Shown: positions 7,174 to 14,696 of the stretch, in pieces
How positions within the stretch are numbered: the first letter of the stretch is position 1
Layout of the letters: the number at the start of each line of letters is the position of its first letter
DNA from: DATDAH01 sp036525535
GTDB taxonomy: Bacteria > Actinomycetota > Acidimicrobiia > Acidimicrobiales > DATDAH01
NCBI GenBank assembly: GCA_036525535.1
Contig: DATDAH010000176.1
Span: forward strand, 1-27,202
Length of the DNA stretch: 27,202 nucleotides
Direction of reading: 5' to 3'
Position numbers and translations under genes: made by a program
The notes under the pieces: model-generated
What the model was told of the DNA's origin: nothing
What the model saw: only the letters and a program-made list of their open reading frames with translations
Database searches by the model: none

Positions 7174-7249
7174 TGGCAGCCCCAACGGGGTTCGAACCCG
7201 TGCCTCCACCTTGAGAGGGTGGTGTCCTAGGCCGCTAGACGATGGGGCC
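7174..7249 (-). tRNA. tRNA-Glu (anticodon CTC)
   Basis: 76 bases including an encoded CCA (7174-7176). The acceptor stem GGCCCCA pairs with TGGGGCT. The anticodon stem CCACC/GGTGG closes the loop CTCTCAA, giving anticodon CTC for GAG codons. The T-arm ACGGG-TTCGAAC-CCCGT is canonical. It is 34 bases downstream of tRNA-Gln, probably in one transcript, and near gltX, whose enzyme charges it. Confidence 0.97.
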
Positions 7250-7283
7250 ATGCTGCGACAGCCCCGAGAGGTTATCGCTGCAG

Positions 7284-7355
7284 CTCGGGGGGAAGGACTC
7301 GAACCCTCAACGACTGGACCAGAACCAGCTGTGTTGCCAATTACACCACCCCCGA
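7284..7355 (-). tRNA. tRNA-Gln (anticodon CTG)
   Basis: 72 bases. The acceptor stem TCGGGGG/CCCCCGA with discriminator G is fully paired. The anticodon loop TTCTGGT on stem GCTGG/CCAGT gives CTG for CAG codons, and the T-loop TTCGAGT is standard. No CCA is encoded, unlike its tRNA-Glu neighbour, so CCA must be added after transcription. It is first in the tRNA transcript. In bacteria without GlnRS this tRNA is charged by GluRS and amidated by GatCAB. Confidence 0.97.
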
Positions 7356-7370
7356 TCGGTGGGACGTTCG

Positions 7371-7376
7371 AGGGTA
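7371..7376 (-). promoter_or_regulatory. -10-like hexamer (TACCCT) for the tRNA-Gln / tRNA-Glu transcript
   Basis: TACCCT on the minus strand ends 15 bases before the 5' end of mature tRNA-Gln, leaving a short leader for RNase P removal. The surrounding 14 bases (7368-7381) are identical to those around the gltX -10 (9401-9414). Confidence 0.5.
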
Positions 7377-7391
7377 CCGGCTCGGGTGGGG

Positions 7392-8042
7392 TCAGCCGTC
7401 GGTGTTGTTGACGGTGTCGTCCAGGTTCATGAGGCGGCGGTAGCCCAGGAGCCGACCCACCGACACCGCAGCCGTCTCCCGCACCATCGCCCGCAGCTCC
7501 GCGACCCCGCTGACCGGGCTGGAGTCGGTGGGCGACACGAACGCGTTGAGGCCGACCTCGTCGGCGATCTCCTCCAACCGCTTCGAGTGGAAGGGGTCGG
7601 AGACGACGATCACGTCCTCCACCCCGTCCTCCCGCAGGATGCGGGCGCTGGCCGCCAGGGACTCCCAGGAGTTGCGGCCCTGGACCTCGAGGCGGAGGTC
7701 CGACTCCGGCACGCCCCGGTCCTCCAGCCAGAGGGCGCCGGCTTGGGCCTCGGTGAACTCGTCACCCTCCTGGCTGCCCCCGGTGAGGACGATCAGGTCG
7801 GACAGGCTCTGCTGGTACAACGTCAGGGCGTGCTCGAGGCGGGCCTCGTAGACCGGCGAGGGCTCGCCGTTGTACTGCGCCGCGCCCATGACGACGATCG
7901 CCCCGGCGCCCTGGGCCTGGTCTCGGCGGGACGCCTGCCAGACCTGGAAGAACGTCCCGCCCACGTAGAGGGCCAGGACCACCACCACGCCCAACGCGAT
8001 CCTCCACGCGATGCGGAACCAGCCAGGGCGGACGCCGGCCAC
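7392..8042 (-). CDS. YdcF/SanA-like DUF218 membrane-anchored protein
   Basis: 216 residues from GTG 8042, one base after the gltX stop, so probably translationally coupled to gltX. An N-terminal transmembrane helix (about 12-32, AWRIALGVVVVLALYVGG) anchors an extracytoplasmic DUF218 domain. Typical features are AIVVMGAAQYNGEPSPVY (about 48-65), DLIVLTGG (about 82-89), the NSWESL helix start and DVIVVSDPFHSKR with its acidic and His residues. The family includes YdcF and SanA, linked to envelope functions in enterics; the reaction is not settled. The stop at 7392 lies close to the tRNA promoter. Confidence 0.85.
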   Translation of the reverse strand: MAGVRPGWFRIAWRIALGVVVVLALYVGGTFFQVWQASRRDQAQGAGAIVVMGAAQYNGEPSPVYEARLEHALTLYQQSLSDLIVLTGGSQEGDEFTEAQAGALWLEDRGVPESDLRLEVQGRNSWESLAASARILREDGVEDVIVVSDPFHSKRLEEIADEVGLNAFVSPTDSSPVSGVAELRAMVRETAAVSVGRLLGYRRLMNLDDTVNNTDG

Positions 8043-8043
8043 G

Positions 8044-9396
8044 TCAGAGCCTCGCTCGGGCCGCCCGCAGCCGCCGCAGCGTCTCGTCGCGACCGAGGAG
8101 CACGAGACCCTCGAACAGCGGGGGGCCGACGGTCCGACCCGTCACCGCCACCCGCACGGGGGCCTGGGCCTTGCCCAGCTTGAGCCCGAAGCGCTCCTCG
8201 CCGAGCACCCGGAGCGTCTCCTTGAGGGTCTCGGCCTCCCAACCAGCGGCGTCGTAGGCCTCGATGACGGCATCGAGCAGGTCGGCGGCGGGCACCTTGC
8301 CGGCCATCGCCTTCTCCCAGGACTCCGGGTCCTCGGGGGCCTCAGCCAGGAAGAGCCAGTCGACCTGAGCCGGGAGGTCGGCCATCAGCTTGAGCCGCTC
8401 CTGCACGAGCGGGGCGACGGCCCGCCACACCGACTCGTCGAAGCGGTCGGCCGGCCAAGGGACATCGTCGCCGGTGACCCACGGCTCAGCCGCGGCCAGG
8501 AACTCGTCCGTCGACAGGCGCCGGATCCACTCGCCGTTGATGTGCTCCAACTTCTTCAGGTCGAAGAAGGCCGGGCTGCTGACGACGTCCTCGAGCCGGA
8601 ACCGCTCGACGATCTCGACCATGGGCCGGACCTCGACGCCGTCGGGGGGCCCCCAACCCAGCAGAGCCAGGTAGTTGGCCATCGCCTCGGGCAGGTAGCC
8701 CTTCGCCGGATAGTCGCCCACGGACACGTCGTCCTTGCGCTTCGACAGCTTCTGGCGCTGCTCGTTCACCAGGAGCGGGAGGTGGGCGTAGAGCGGGTCG
8801 TAGTCCATGCCCAGCAGCCGACGGATGAGCATCACGCGAGGGGTCGAGCTGAGCAGGTCCTCGCCCCGGACCACGTGGGTGATCGCCAGGTCCGGGTCGT
8901 CGACGGCGTTGGCCAACAGGAAGCCCGGGGTGTCGTTGCGCCCCCGCCAGATCACGAAGTCGTCGATGTCGGCGTAGTCGAAGGTGACCTCGCCCCGGAT
9001 CAGGTCCCGGATCGCGGCCGTGCCCTCGGGCACGCGGACGGCGACGCCGAGGCCGGGCTGGAGCGTCGAACCCGGCATCTCGTTCTTGTCGTCGTCGATC
9101 AGGTAGGCGCCGCCGTCGGCCAGGAGCTTCTCGCAGGCGGTCCGGTAGAGGTCCCGACGGTCGGACTGGAAGATGGGGCCTTCGTCCCAGTCGATGCCGA
9201 GCCACGAGAGGGATTCGAGGATGGCCTCGATGAGCTCGGGGCGGCTCCGCTCCTGGTCGGTGTCCTCGATCCGCAGGACCAGGGTCCCGCCCTGCTGGCG
9301 GGCGAAGAGCCAGTTGAACAGCGCCGACCGGGCGCCGCCCACATGCAGGTACCCCGTGGGCGCGGGCGCGAAGCGGACGCGGGGGCTGGATGTCAC
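8044..9396 (-). CDS. gltX: Glutamyl-tRNA synthetase (short form)
   Basis: 450-residue class I aminoacyl-tRNA synthetase that attaches glutamate to tRNA-Glu, and possibly tRNA-Gln. The Rossmann opening RVRFAPAPTGYLHVGGAR carries the HIGH-type motif HVGG (18-21). KLSKR (216-220) is the KMSKS motif. RIEDTD (42-47) and LANAVDD (161-167) are also family hallmarks. It is shorter than usual: between AYLID (about 97-101) and VRVPEG (about 120-125) only about 20 residues remain where many bacterial GluRS have about 45, and no Cys cluster is present there. GTG start at 9396 has a TACCCT hexamer 7 bases upstream and no Shine-Dalgarno. It is followed by ydcF-like, then tRNA-Gln and tRNA-Glu. Confidence 0.95.
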   Translation of the reverse strand: MTSSPRVRFAPAPTGYLHVGGARSALFNWLFARQQGGTLVLRIEDTDQERSRPELIEAILESLSWLGIDWDEGPIFQSDRRDLYRTACEKLLADGGAYLIDDDKNEMPGSTLQPGLGVAVRVPEGTAAIRDLIRGEVTFDYADIDDFVIWRGRNDTPGFLLANAVDDPDLAITHVVRGEDLLSSTPRVMLIRRLLGMDYDPLYAHLPLLVNEQRQKLSKRKDDVSVGDYPAKGYLPEAMANYLALLGWGPPDGVEVRPMVEIVERFRLEDVVSSPAFFDLKKLEHINGEWIRRLSTDEFLAAAEPWVTGDDVPWPADRFDESVWRAVAPLVQERLKLMADLPAQVDWLFLAEAPEDPESWEKAMAGKVPAADLLDAVIEAYDAAGWEAETLKETLRVLGEERFGLKLGKAQAPVRVAVTGRTVGPPLFEGLVLLGRDETLRRLRAARARL

Positions 9397-9403
9397 CGGG
9401 TCG

Positions 9404-9409
9404 AGGGTA
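9404..9409 (-). promoter_or_regulatory. -10-like hexamer (TACCCT) for gltX, leaderless candidate
   Basis: TACCCT ends 7 bases before the GTG at 9396. Bases 9401-9414 equal 7368-7381 at the tRNA promoter. No ribosome site lies between the hexamer and the start. Confidence 0.5.
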
Positions 9410-9444
9410 CCGGCGGCCTCCCCGCCGCTCGCCGTCGCCGGCCG

Positions 9445-10236
9445 CTACCAGGGCATGGCCACGCCGCCGTTGGGGCGGAGGATCTGGCCGGTCATGAACT
9501 TGCTGGCGTCGGAGGCGAGGTACAGGACGGCGTAGGCGATGTCGTCGGGCTCGCCCACGGTCCTCAGCGGGGCGCCCTTCGCCATCTGGGCCGTGACCGC
9601 GGCCTTCGCCTCTTCGTCCTCGGTGCCGTCCTCGGCGACCCACGCCCGGTTGGTCATGCCGGTGACGATGTAGCCGGGCGCGACGGCGTTGACCCGGACG
9701 CCGATCGGACCGATCTCGGTGGCCAGGACCTTGGTCAGTTGGACGAGCGCCGCCTTGGCCATGCCGTAGGGCGCGAGGCGCGGTGCAGGCTGGTCGATGG
9801 CGGCGGAGGCCATGTTGACGATGGACCCCGATCCCTGCGCGACCATCACCCTCCCGGCCGACTGGCAGCCGAAGAAGACGCCCTTGAGGTTCACGGCCAG
9901 GAGGCGGTCCAGGTCCGACTCCTGGGTCTCGAGCACGGTCGAGGTGTGGATGATCCCGGCCACGTTGGCCATGACGTCGAGGCGACCATGGCGCTCGACC
10001 GCGCCCTGCACGACGGCCTCGACCTCCTCGGCATCGGTGACGTCCAGGCTGACCGAGTCGGCCTGGCCGCCGGCGCCGGTGATCTGTCGGGCCGTGATCG
10101 TGGCCCCCTCAGCGTCCCGGTCGGCGCAGACGACCGTGGCCCCGGCCTCGGCCATGCGCTCGGCGGAGGCCCGCCCGATGCCGCTGGCCGCTCCGGTGAC
10201 GAGGGCGACCCGACCCGTGAGATCGAAGGCGTTCAC
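9445..10236 (-). CDS. Short-chain dehydrogenase/reductase (classical SDR)
   Basis: 263 residues. The cofactor loop TGAASGIG (14-21) and Asp39 after strand 2 suggest NAD(H) preference. NVAG (91-94), catalytic N116, S144, Y157 and K161 complete the classical SDR tetrad. The C-terminal GQILRPNGGVAMPW is typical. Substrate is unknown; the family includes 3-oxoacyl reductases and many alcohol dehydrogenases. It starts 25 bases after kynureninase ends on the same strand, so it may share its transcript. A TACGGT hexamer 8 bases before the GTG (10245-10250) suggests a second, leaderless promoter. Confidence 0.92.
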   Translation of the reverse strand: MNAFDLTGRVALVTGAASGIGRASAERMAEAGATVVCADRDAEGATITARQITGAGGQADSVSLDVTDAEEVEAVVQGAVERHGRLDVMANVAGIIHTSTVLETQESDLDRLLAVNLKGVFFGCQSAGRVMVAQGSGSIVNMASAAIDQPAPRLAPYGMAKAALVQLTKVLATEIGPIGVRVNAVAPGYIVTGMTNRAWVAEDGTEDEEAKAAVTAQMAKGAPLRTVGEPDDIAYAVLYLASDASKFMTGQILRPNGGVAMPW

Positions 10237-10261
10237 GCCGCCCGACCGTAGTCAGCCCGGA

Positions 10262-11416
10262 TCAGGCGTCGAGCCAGCCGGTGATGCCCTGCACGCCGTC
10301 GAAGACATCCGTGAAGCGGGTCGTGAGGGGCGGGCAGCCGAGTCGGACGAGGTCGGGCTCCCGAAAGTCGGTGACGATCCCCAGGGCCGCCAGGTCGTCG
10401 ACCAGGCGACGGGCCTCGGAGTGGCGCACCGCGATGTGGCCTCCCCGTCGCGCGGGGTCCCTCGGGGTGGGCGACTCGAGGCCGTGCTGAGCACACAGAT
10501 CCAGCGCCAACCCGGTCAGGGCCGTGGCCTTGGCTCGAATGGCGCCGATCCCGGCTTCGGCCACGACCTCGATGGCCGCCTTGGCCGCGGCCACCCCGAT
10601 GATCCCGGGGGTGCCGATGAGCAGGCGACCGATGCCTGGCATCGGTGCATACTCCGCTGCCATTGCGAACTGGTCGTCCCGGCCGAACCAGCCCCAGATC
10701 GGCTGGTCGATGTCCGCCTGCAGGCCTCGGGCGACATAGGAGAAGGCGGGGCCGCCGGGCCCCGACCCGAGGTACTTGTAGGTACATCCCACGGCCAGGT
10801 CCACGCCGGCGCCGTGGAGGTCCAGCTCCAGCAGGCCGACGGCATGGGACAGATCCCACACGACCAACGCCCCGGCAGCCGTCGCCCGGGCCGTCTCCCC
10901 CGCCAGGTCGGCGATGTCGGCTGTGCGGTAGTCGACCAGCGTGCGGACCACCACGGCCACGTCGTCCAGTCGGTCGAAACCCGACCGGACGGCGTGACCC
11001 GTGCGCGCCGCGATCCCGTCCACCACGTAGAGGTCGGTCGGGAAGTCGGTCGGGTCCACGGCGATGACCCGCCGGTCCGGGCGCAGGGCCAGGGCCGCGT
11101 GCACCAGCTGGAACAGGTTGACCGACGTCGAGTCGTGGACGATCACCTCTTCACCGTCAGCACCGAGAAGCGGGGCCAAGGCCGCGCCGGCCCGCTGCGG
11201 CAGGTCCAGCCAACCGTCGTCCCAGGACCGGATCAGCCCGGCGGCCCAGTCGTCGACCATCACCGCGTGCGCGGCTTCGATGGCGCGCCGAGCGGGGGCA
11301 CCCAGCGAGTGGCCATCGAGGTAGACGAGGTCGGGGTCGGCGATGACGAACTCGGCCCGCCACGGCGCCAGGGGGTCGGCGGCATCGAGAGCTTCGGCAT
11401 CACTCCGGGACAACAC
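10262..11416 (-). CDS. kynU: Kynureninase
   Basis: 384-residue PLP-dependent fold-type I enzyme that cleaves kynurenine (or 3-hydroxykynurenine) to anthranilate (or 3-hydroxyanthranilate) and alanine. Family marks: YLDGHSLG (32-39), DSTSVNLF near 95-102, WDLSHAVG (187-194) with the PLP Asp188, and GCTYKYLGSGPGG (210-222), where K214 would hold PLP. GWFGR follows near 240. The C-terminal small domain is present and length is slightly below the usual ~410. No other tryptophan-catabolic gene is in the window. GTG start at 11416; CAGACT lies 6 bases upstream and no Shine-Dalgarno is seen. It is divergent from the AlsS-type gene. Confidence 0.87.
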   Translation of the reverse strand: MLSRSDAEALDAADPLAPWRAEFVIADPDLVYLDGHSLGAPARRAIEAAHAVMVDDWAAGLIRSWDDGWLDLPQRAGAALAPLLGADGEEVIVHDSTSVNLFQLVHAALALRPDRRVIAVDPTDFPTDLYVVDGIAARTGHAVRSGFDRLDDVAVVVRTLVDYRTADIADLAGETARATAAGALVVWDLSHAVGLLELDLHGAGVDLAVGCTYKYLGSGPGGPAFSYVARGLQADIDQPIWGWFGRDDQFAMAAEYAPMPGIGRLLIGTPGIIGVAAAKAAIEVVAEAGIGAIRAKATALTGLALDLCAQHGLESPTPRDPARRGGHIAVRHSEARRLVDDLAALGIVTDFREPDLVRLGCPPLTTRFTDVFDGVQGITGWLDA

Positions 11417-11422
11417 CGCCGC

Positions 11423-11437
11423 AGTCTGACCTACTGT
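11423..11437. promoter_or_regulatory. Back-to-back -10 hexamers of the kynU / alsS-type divergon
   Basis: Minus strand CAGACT (11423-11428) serves kynU, 6 bases before its GTG. Plus strand TACTGT (11432-11437) would start a ~35-base leader for the AlsS-type gene. The hexamers are 3 bp apart, so both polymerases could not bind at once. Confidence 0.4.
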
Positions 11438-11478
11438 CCCCCATTGCCCGTCGCTCAGCGATCGAAGGAGAAGCCAGC

Positions 11479-13134
11479 GTGAAGGCGTCAGATCTCCTCG
11501 TCCGCTGCTTCGAGGCTGAGGGCGTCCACTACGTCTTCGGCGTCCCCGGCGAGGAGAACGCCGACGTGATGATGTCCCTGGAGGACTCCGACATCGCCTT
11601 CGTCCTCACCCGCCATGAGCAAGGCGCCGCCTTCATGGCCGAGGTCCACGGGCGCCTCACCGGCGAGCCCGCGGTCGCCCTCGGCACCCTGGGCCCCGGC
11701 GCCACCAACCTGCTCACCGGCGTGGCCGACGCCAACATGGACCGGTCCCCGATGCTCGTGCTGACAGGCCAGGGGGCCACGACCCGGCTCCACAAGGAGT
11801 CCCACCAGGTCATGGACGTGGTGGGCATGTACGCGCCCATCACCAAGTGGGCCCAGTCCGTGCGCCACGCCGACAACATCCCCGAGATCGTGCGCAAGGC
11901 CGTCCGCATCGCCCTGACCGAGAAGCCGGGAGCCTGCCTCATCGAACTGCCGGAGGACATCGCCGACCACGAGGTCGACGCCGAGCCCATCCCGCCGCTG
12001 AAGTTCCGGCGGCCGGTTCCCGACGACAAGATCGTCGACCAGGCCTGGGCGGCCATCCAGGCCGCCGAGCGGCCGATCATCCTGGCCGGCAACGGCACCA
12101 TCCGCCGCCGGGCGTCCAAGCAGCTCCGCCTGTTCGTCGAGCGCACGGGCATCGGTGTCGTCAGCACGTTCATGGCCAAGGGCTGTGTCGACATGGACGA
12201 CGAGCGCTGCCTCTTCACCATCGGCCTCCAGGCCCGGGACCACCCCGTGCGGGCCATCGAGCAAGCCGACCTGGTGATCACGCTGGGGTACGACATGGTC
12301 GAGTACCACCCCCGGCTCTGGAACCCCGAGGGCGACAAGGCCATCCTCCACATGGACTTCCTGCCCGCCGAGGTGGACGAGCGTTACGAGGTCGACGTCG
12401 AGGTCGTCGGCGACCTGGCCCACACCCTCTGGATGCTGAACGAGCGGTGCTGGCGGGGCAGCACGACCGACGCCCACTGGGACCACAGCCACACCCGGGC
12501 CGCCCGGAAGGCGATGCTCGACGACTTCGCCTCCTACGCCGACGACGACGCGGTCGGCGCGATCAAGCCGCAGAAGGCGCTTTGGGATGCCCGCCAGGTG
12601 CTCGGTGCCGACGACGTGCTCCTCTCCGACGTCGGCGCCCACAAGATGTGGGTGGCCCGGTACTACCAGTGCCACGAGCCCAACACCTGCCTGATCCCCA
12701 ACGGGTTCTGCTCGATGGGCTTCGCCCTGCCCGGGGCCATAGCCGCCTCGCTGATCTACCCGGACCGGCGGATCCTGGCCGTGTGCGGCGACGGCGGGTT
12801 CCTCATGAACGTCCAGGAGATGGAGACCGCCGTACGCATCGGCGCCCATCCGGTCGCCATGGTCTGGGAGGACGGCGGCTACGGGCTGATCGCCTGGAAG
12901 CAGGAGAATGAGTTCGGCAAGCACACCGACCTGGCCTTCGGGAACCCCGACTGGGTCCAGCTGGCCGAGGCCTTCGGCTGGCGGGGCGTTCGGGTCGAGC
13001 GCTCCGCCGACCTGGCCGGCGCCCTGGAGGACGGTTTCGCGTCGGGCCAGCCGACGCTGGTCGCCCTTCCCATCGACTACCGCGAGAACCTGCTCCTGAC
13101 CGAGCGTCTCGGCATGATCGACGAGACGCTCTGA
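11479..13134 (+). CDS. alsS: Acetolactate synthase-type TPP enzyme (AlsS-like)
   Basis: 551 residues. The expected reaction is condensation of two pyruvates to acetolactate. The TPP-activating glutamate is E47 in TRHEQGAAFMAEVHGR. The C-terminal TPP/Mg site is GDGGFLMNVQEMETAV starting at G437. The following region YGLIAWKQ...FGNPDWVQLAEAFG matches the catabolic AlsS pattern more than anabolic IlvB. No regulatory small subunit gene (ilvN) is adjacent, also in keeping with AlsS. No alsD decarboxylase is nearby, so a butanediol pathway cannot be claimed. GTG start at 11479 is supported by GAAGGAG 8 bases upstream, giving a normal led mRNA, unlike many neighbours. Other TPP enzymes of this superfamily remain possible. 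Confidence 0.85.
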   Translation: MKASDLLVRCFEAEGVHYVFGVPGEENADVMMSLEDSDIAFVLTRHEQGAAFMAEVHGRLTGEPAVALGTLGPGATNLLTGVADANMDRSPMLVLTGQGATTRLHKESHQVMDVVGMYAPITKWAQSVRHADNIPEIVRKAVRIALTEKPGACLIELPEDIADHEVDAEPIPPLKFRRPVPDDKIVDQAWAAIQAAERPIILAGNGTIRRRASKQLRLFVERTGIGVVSTFMAKGCVDMDDERCLFTIGLQARDHPVRAIEQADLVITLGYDMVEYHPRLWNPEGDKAILHMDFLPAEVDERYEVDVEVVGDLAHTLWMLNERCWRGSTTDAHWDHSHTRAARKAMLDDFASYADDDAVGAIKPQKALWDARQVLGADDVLLSDVGAHKMWVARYYQCHEPNTCLIPNGFCSMGFALPGAIAASLIYPDRRILAVCGDGGFLMNVQEMETAVRIGAHPVAMVWEDGGYGLIAWKQENEFGKHTDLAFGNPDWVQLAEAFGWRGVRVERSADLAGALEDGFASGQPTLVALPIDYRENLLLTERLGMIDETL

Positions 13135-13141
13135 TCCCCCC

Positions 13142-13196
13142 GGCTCGGCGCGGGCGAGTCCGCGGCGTCCGACCTGCCACGATCTCGCCCCGAGCC
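13142..13196 (+). repeat. Imperfect GC hairpin between the alsS-type and CMD-type genes
   Basis: GGCTCGG plus GGCGAG (13142-13158, with a 4-base bulge) pairs with CTCGCC plus CCGAGCC (13184-13196) around a 25-base loop. There is no T-run. It starts 7 bases after the alsS-type stop and ends just before the AGGAG of the next gene, so it may attenuate, terminate or protect transcripts. Confidence 0.5.
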
Positions 13197-13214
13197 CCAC
13201 GACAGGAGACGACC

Positions 13215-13862
13215 ATGCCCAGGCTGCGCGAGGTGCCGAGAGCAGAGGTGCACGAGTTCGGAGCGGTGATCTACGACATGCTCTTCGGCGACCGTGACCC
13301 GGTGGCCGAGCCGGGGACGGCCACCGGCTCGCCGGGCGACTGGTGGACGGTGTTCGCCCAGTGCCCCGACGCCTTCGACCACGCCTGCGGGGGCTTCGCC
13401 TTCTACCGGTCGCCCGATCGGGAGCTCGATCCCGCGCTGCGGGAGCTCGGCCAGATCCGCGCCGGTTGGGCCTGCGGGTCCCAGTTCGTCTTCAGCCAGC
13501 ACTGCAAAGCGGCACGGGATGCCGGCCTCACCGACGAGCAGGTCGACGCCATCCCCCACTGGCAGGTCGCCGACTGCTTCTCGCCCGTCGAGCGCGCCGT
13601 GCTCGCGTACACCGACGCGCTGGCGCTCCAGCACGGCCGGGTGCCCGACGGCGTCTTCGACCTCCTGAAGGCGGAGCTGAGCGAGGTGGCCATCCTCGAG
13701 CTGACCTACATCACCGGGACCTACGTCATGCACGCCATCACGACCCGGGCCCTGCGCCTCGAGTTCGACGACGTCGACGACCCCTGTGTCGAGGTGCCCG
13801 ACCCCGAGGGCAACACGGCCGGCTTCGACGTCATGGCCGTCGCCGACGTCGACCCCGCCTGA
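13215..13862 (+). CDS. Carboxymuconolactone decarboxylase (AhpD/CMD)-family protein
   Basis: 215 residues with an all-helical CMD/AhpD-like core. RELGQIRAGWACGSQFVFSQHCKAARDAGLTDEQ (about 76-109) is the signature region. CMD proteins here have E..W/C..Y..H, and this one shows Cys87, His96 and Cys97. The closing helices (ILELTYITGTYVMHAITTRAL) fit the family. It is preceded by AGGAG 7 bases from the ATG and follows the AlsS-type gene by 80 bp, so the two may be co-transcribed. Biochemical role is uncertain: some members are gamma-carboxymuconolactone decarboxylases, others peroxidase-like. The acidic last 30 residues look disordered. Confidence 0.85.
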   Translation: MPRLREVPRAEVHEFGAVIYDMLFGDRDPVAEPGTATGSPGDWWTVFAQCPDAFDHACGGFAFYRSPDRELDPALRELGQIRAGWACGSQFVFSQHCKAARDAGLTDEQVDAIPHWQVADCFSPVERAVLAYTDALALQHGRVPDGVFDLLKAELSEVAILELTYITGTYVMHAITTRALRLEFDDVDDPCVEVPDPEGNTAGFDVMAVADVDPA

Positions 13863-13869
13863 CCGAGGC

Positions 13870-14667
13870 TCAGAAGTCCATGGGGTAGGGGAACTTCACG
13901 CTGACGCCGCCGTCGACCACCAGGGTCTGGCCGTTCACGTAGCCCGAGAGGTCGCTGACCATGAACAGCAGGGCGGCGGCGATGTCCTCGGGGAGGGCGA
14001 CCCGGCGCAGGGGGGTGTTGAGCTCGTTGTTCTTGCGCCCCTCCTCGCCGACGTAGGCGCTGACCCGCGGCGTCCAGACCATCCCCGGGGCCACGGCGTT
14101 GACCCGGACGCCCTGGGGGCCGAGCTCGACGGCGGCGGTGCGCACGAGGCTCATCAGCCCGGCCTTGAACACCCCGTAGGCGCCGTGGAGCGGGGCCGAG
14201 CTGATGCCGGAGACCGATGCCACGAAGGCCATCACGCCCCCGCCGCCGTCGGCCATGGCCTTTCCGCCGAGGGTCACCGCCAGGTGGGCGTGGCGCAGGA
14301 CGATGTCGTGGTGCCAGTTCCAGTTCTCGTCGTCGACGTCGAGCAGGGCCTTGTACTGGGCCATGCCGACGATGTCGACGATCCCGTCGAGCCCGCCCAG
14401 CTCTGTGTGGGCGGCGTCGAACATGGCGGTGGCCCCGTCCCGGTCGGTGGCGTCGCCGGCCCAGCCCACGCCGTCGACCTCGGTGGCGATGTCATCGGCC
14501 CGGTCCTGCTCCACGTCCACGCAGAGGACCTTCGCCCCCTGTTGGGCCAGGGCGTGGGTGGCCTGGCGGCCGATGCCCTGCCCGGCCCCGATGACCACGA
14601 AGCGCTTGCCGTCGAGGCGCAGGAGGTCGGCGTAGGTCGGAACAGGAGAGTCGTCGGCTCGCGTCAT
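13870..14667 (-). CDS. SDR-family oxidoreductase
   Basis: 265 residues from ATG 14667, preferred over the ATG at 14679 because the latter overlaps a -10-like CATGAT placed 7 bases before 14667. The Rossmann loop GAGQGIG (27-33) and Asp51 suggest NAD(H). The NNAG motif is replaced by DIVG (98-101). The catalytic YxxxK is present (Y164, K168), with serines at 151 and 153. NGQTLVVDGG near the C-terminus is classical. It ends 7 bp beyond the convergent CMD-type gene stop. Substrate unknown; no operon partner on its strand. Confidence 0.9.
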   Translation of the reverse strand: MTRADDSPVPTYADLLRLDGKRFVVIGAGQGIGRQATHALAQQGAKVLCVDVEQDRADDIATEVDGVGWAGDATDRDGATAMFDAAHTELGGLDGIVDIVGMAQYKALLDVDDENWNWHHDIVLRHAHLAVTLGGKAMADGGGGVMAFVASVSGISSAPLHGAYGVFKAGLMSLVRTAAVELGPQGVRVNAVAPGMVWTPRVSAYVGEEGRKNNELNTPLRRVALPEDIAAALLFMVSDLSGYVNGQTLVVDGGVSVKFPYPMDF

Positions 14668-14674
14668 GGCGCAG

Positions 14675-14690
14675 ATCATGGCGCGACACT
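14675..14690. promoter_or_regulatory. Back-to-back -10 hexamers of the SDR / alkD divergon
   Basis: Minus strand CATGAT (14675-14680) lies 7 bases before the SDR ATG at 14667. Plus strand GACACT (14685-14690) lies 6 bases before the alkD GTG at 14697. The hexamers are 4 bp apart and only 29 bp separate the two start codons, leaving no room for ribosome sites. Confidence 0.45.
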
Positions 14691-14696
14691 GCGGCC

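Noticed and set aside
7067..7249. tRNA-end direct repeat as proof of an integrated mobile element
   Set aside because: Only 107 bp separate the copies, there is no integrase, and similarity extends past the usual att core, which fits a decayed duplicate at least as well.
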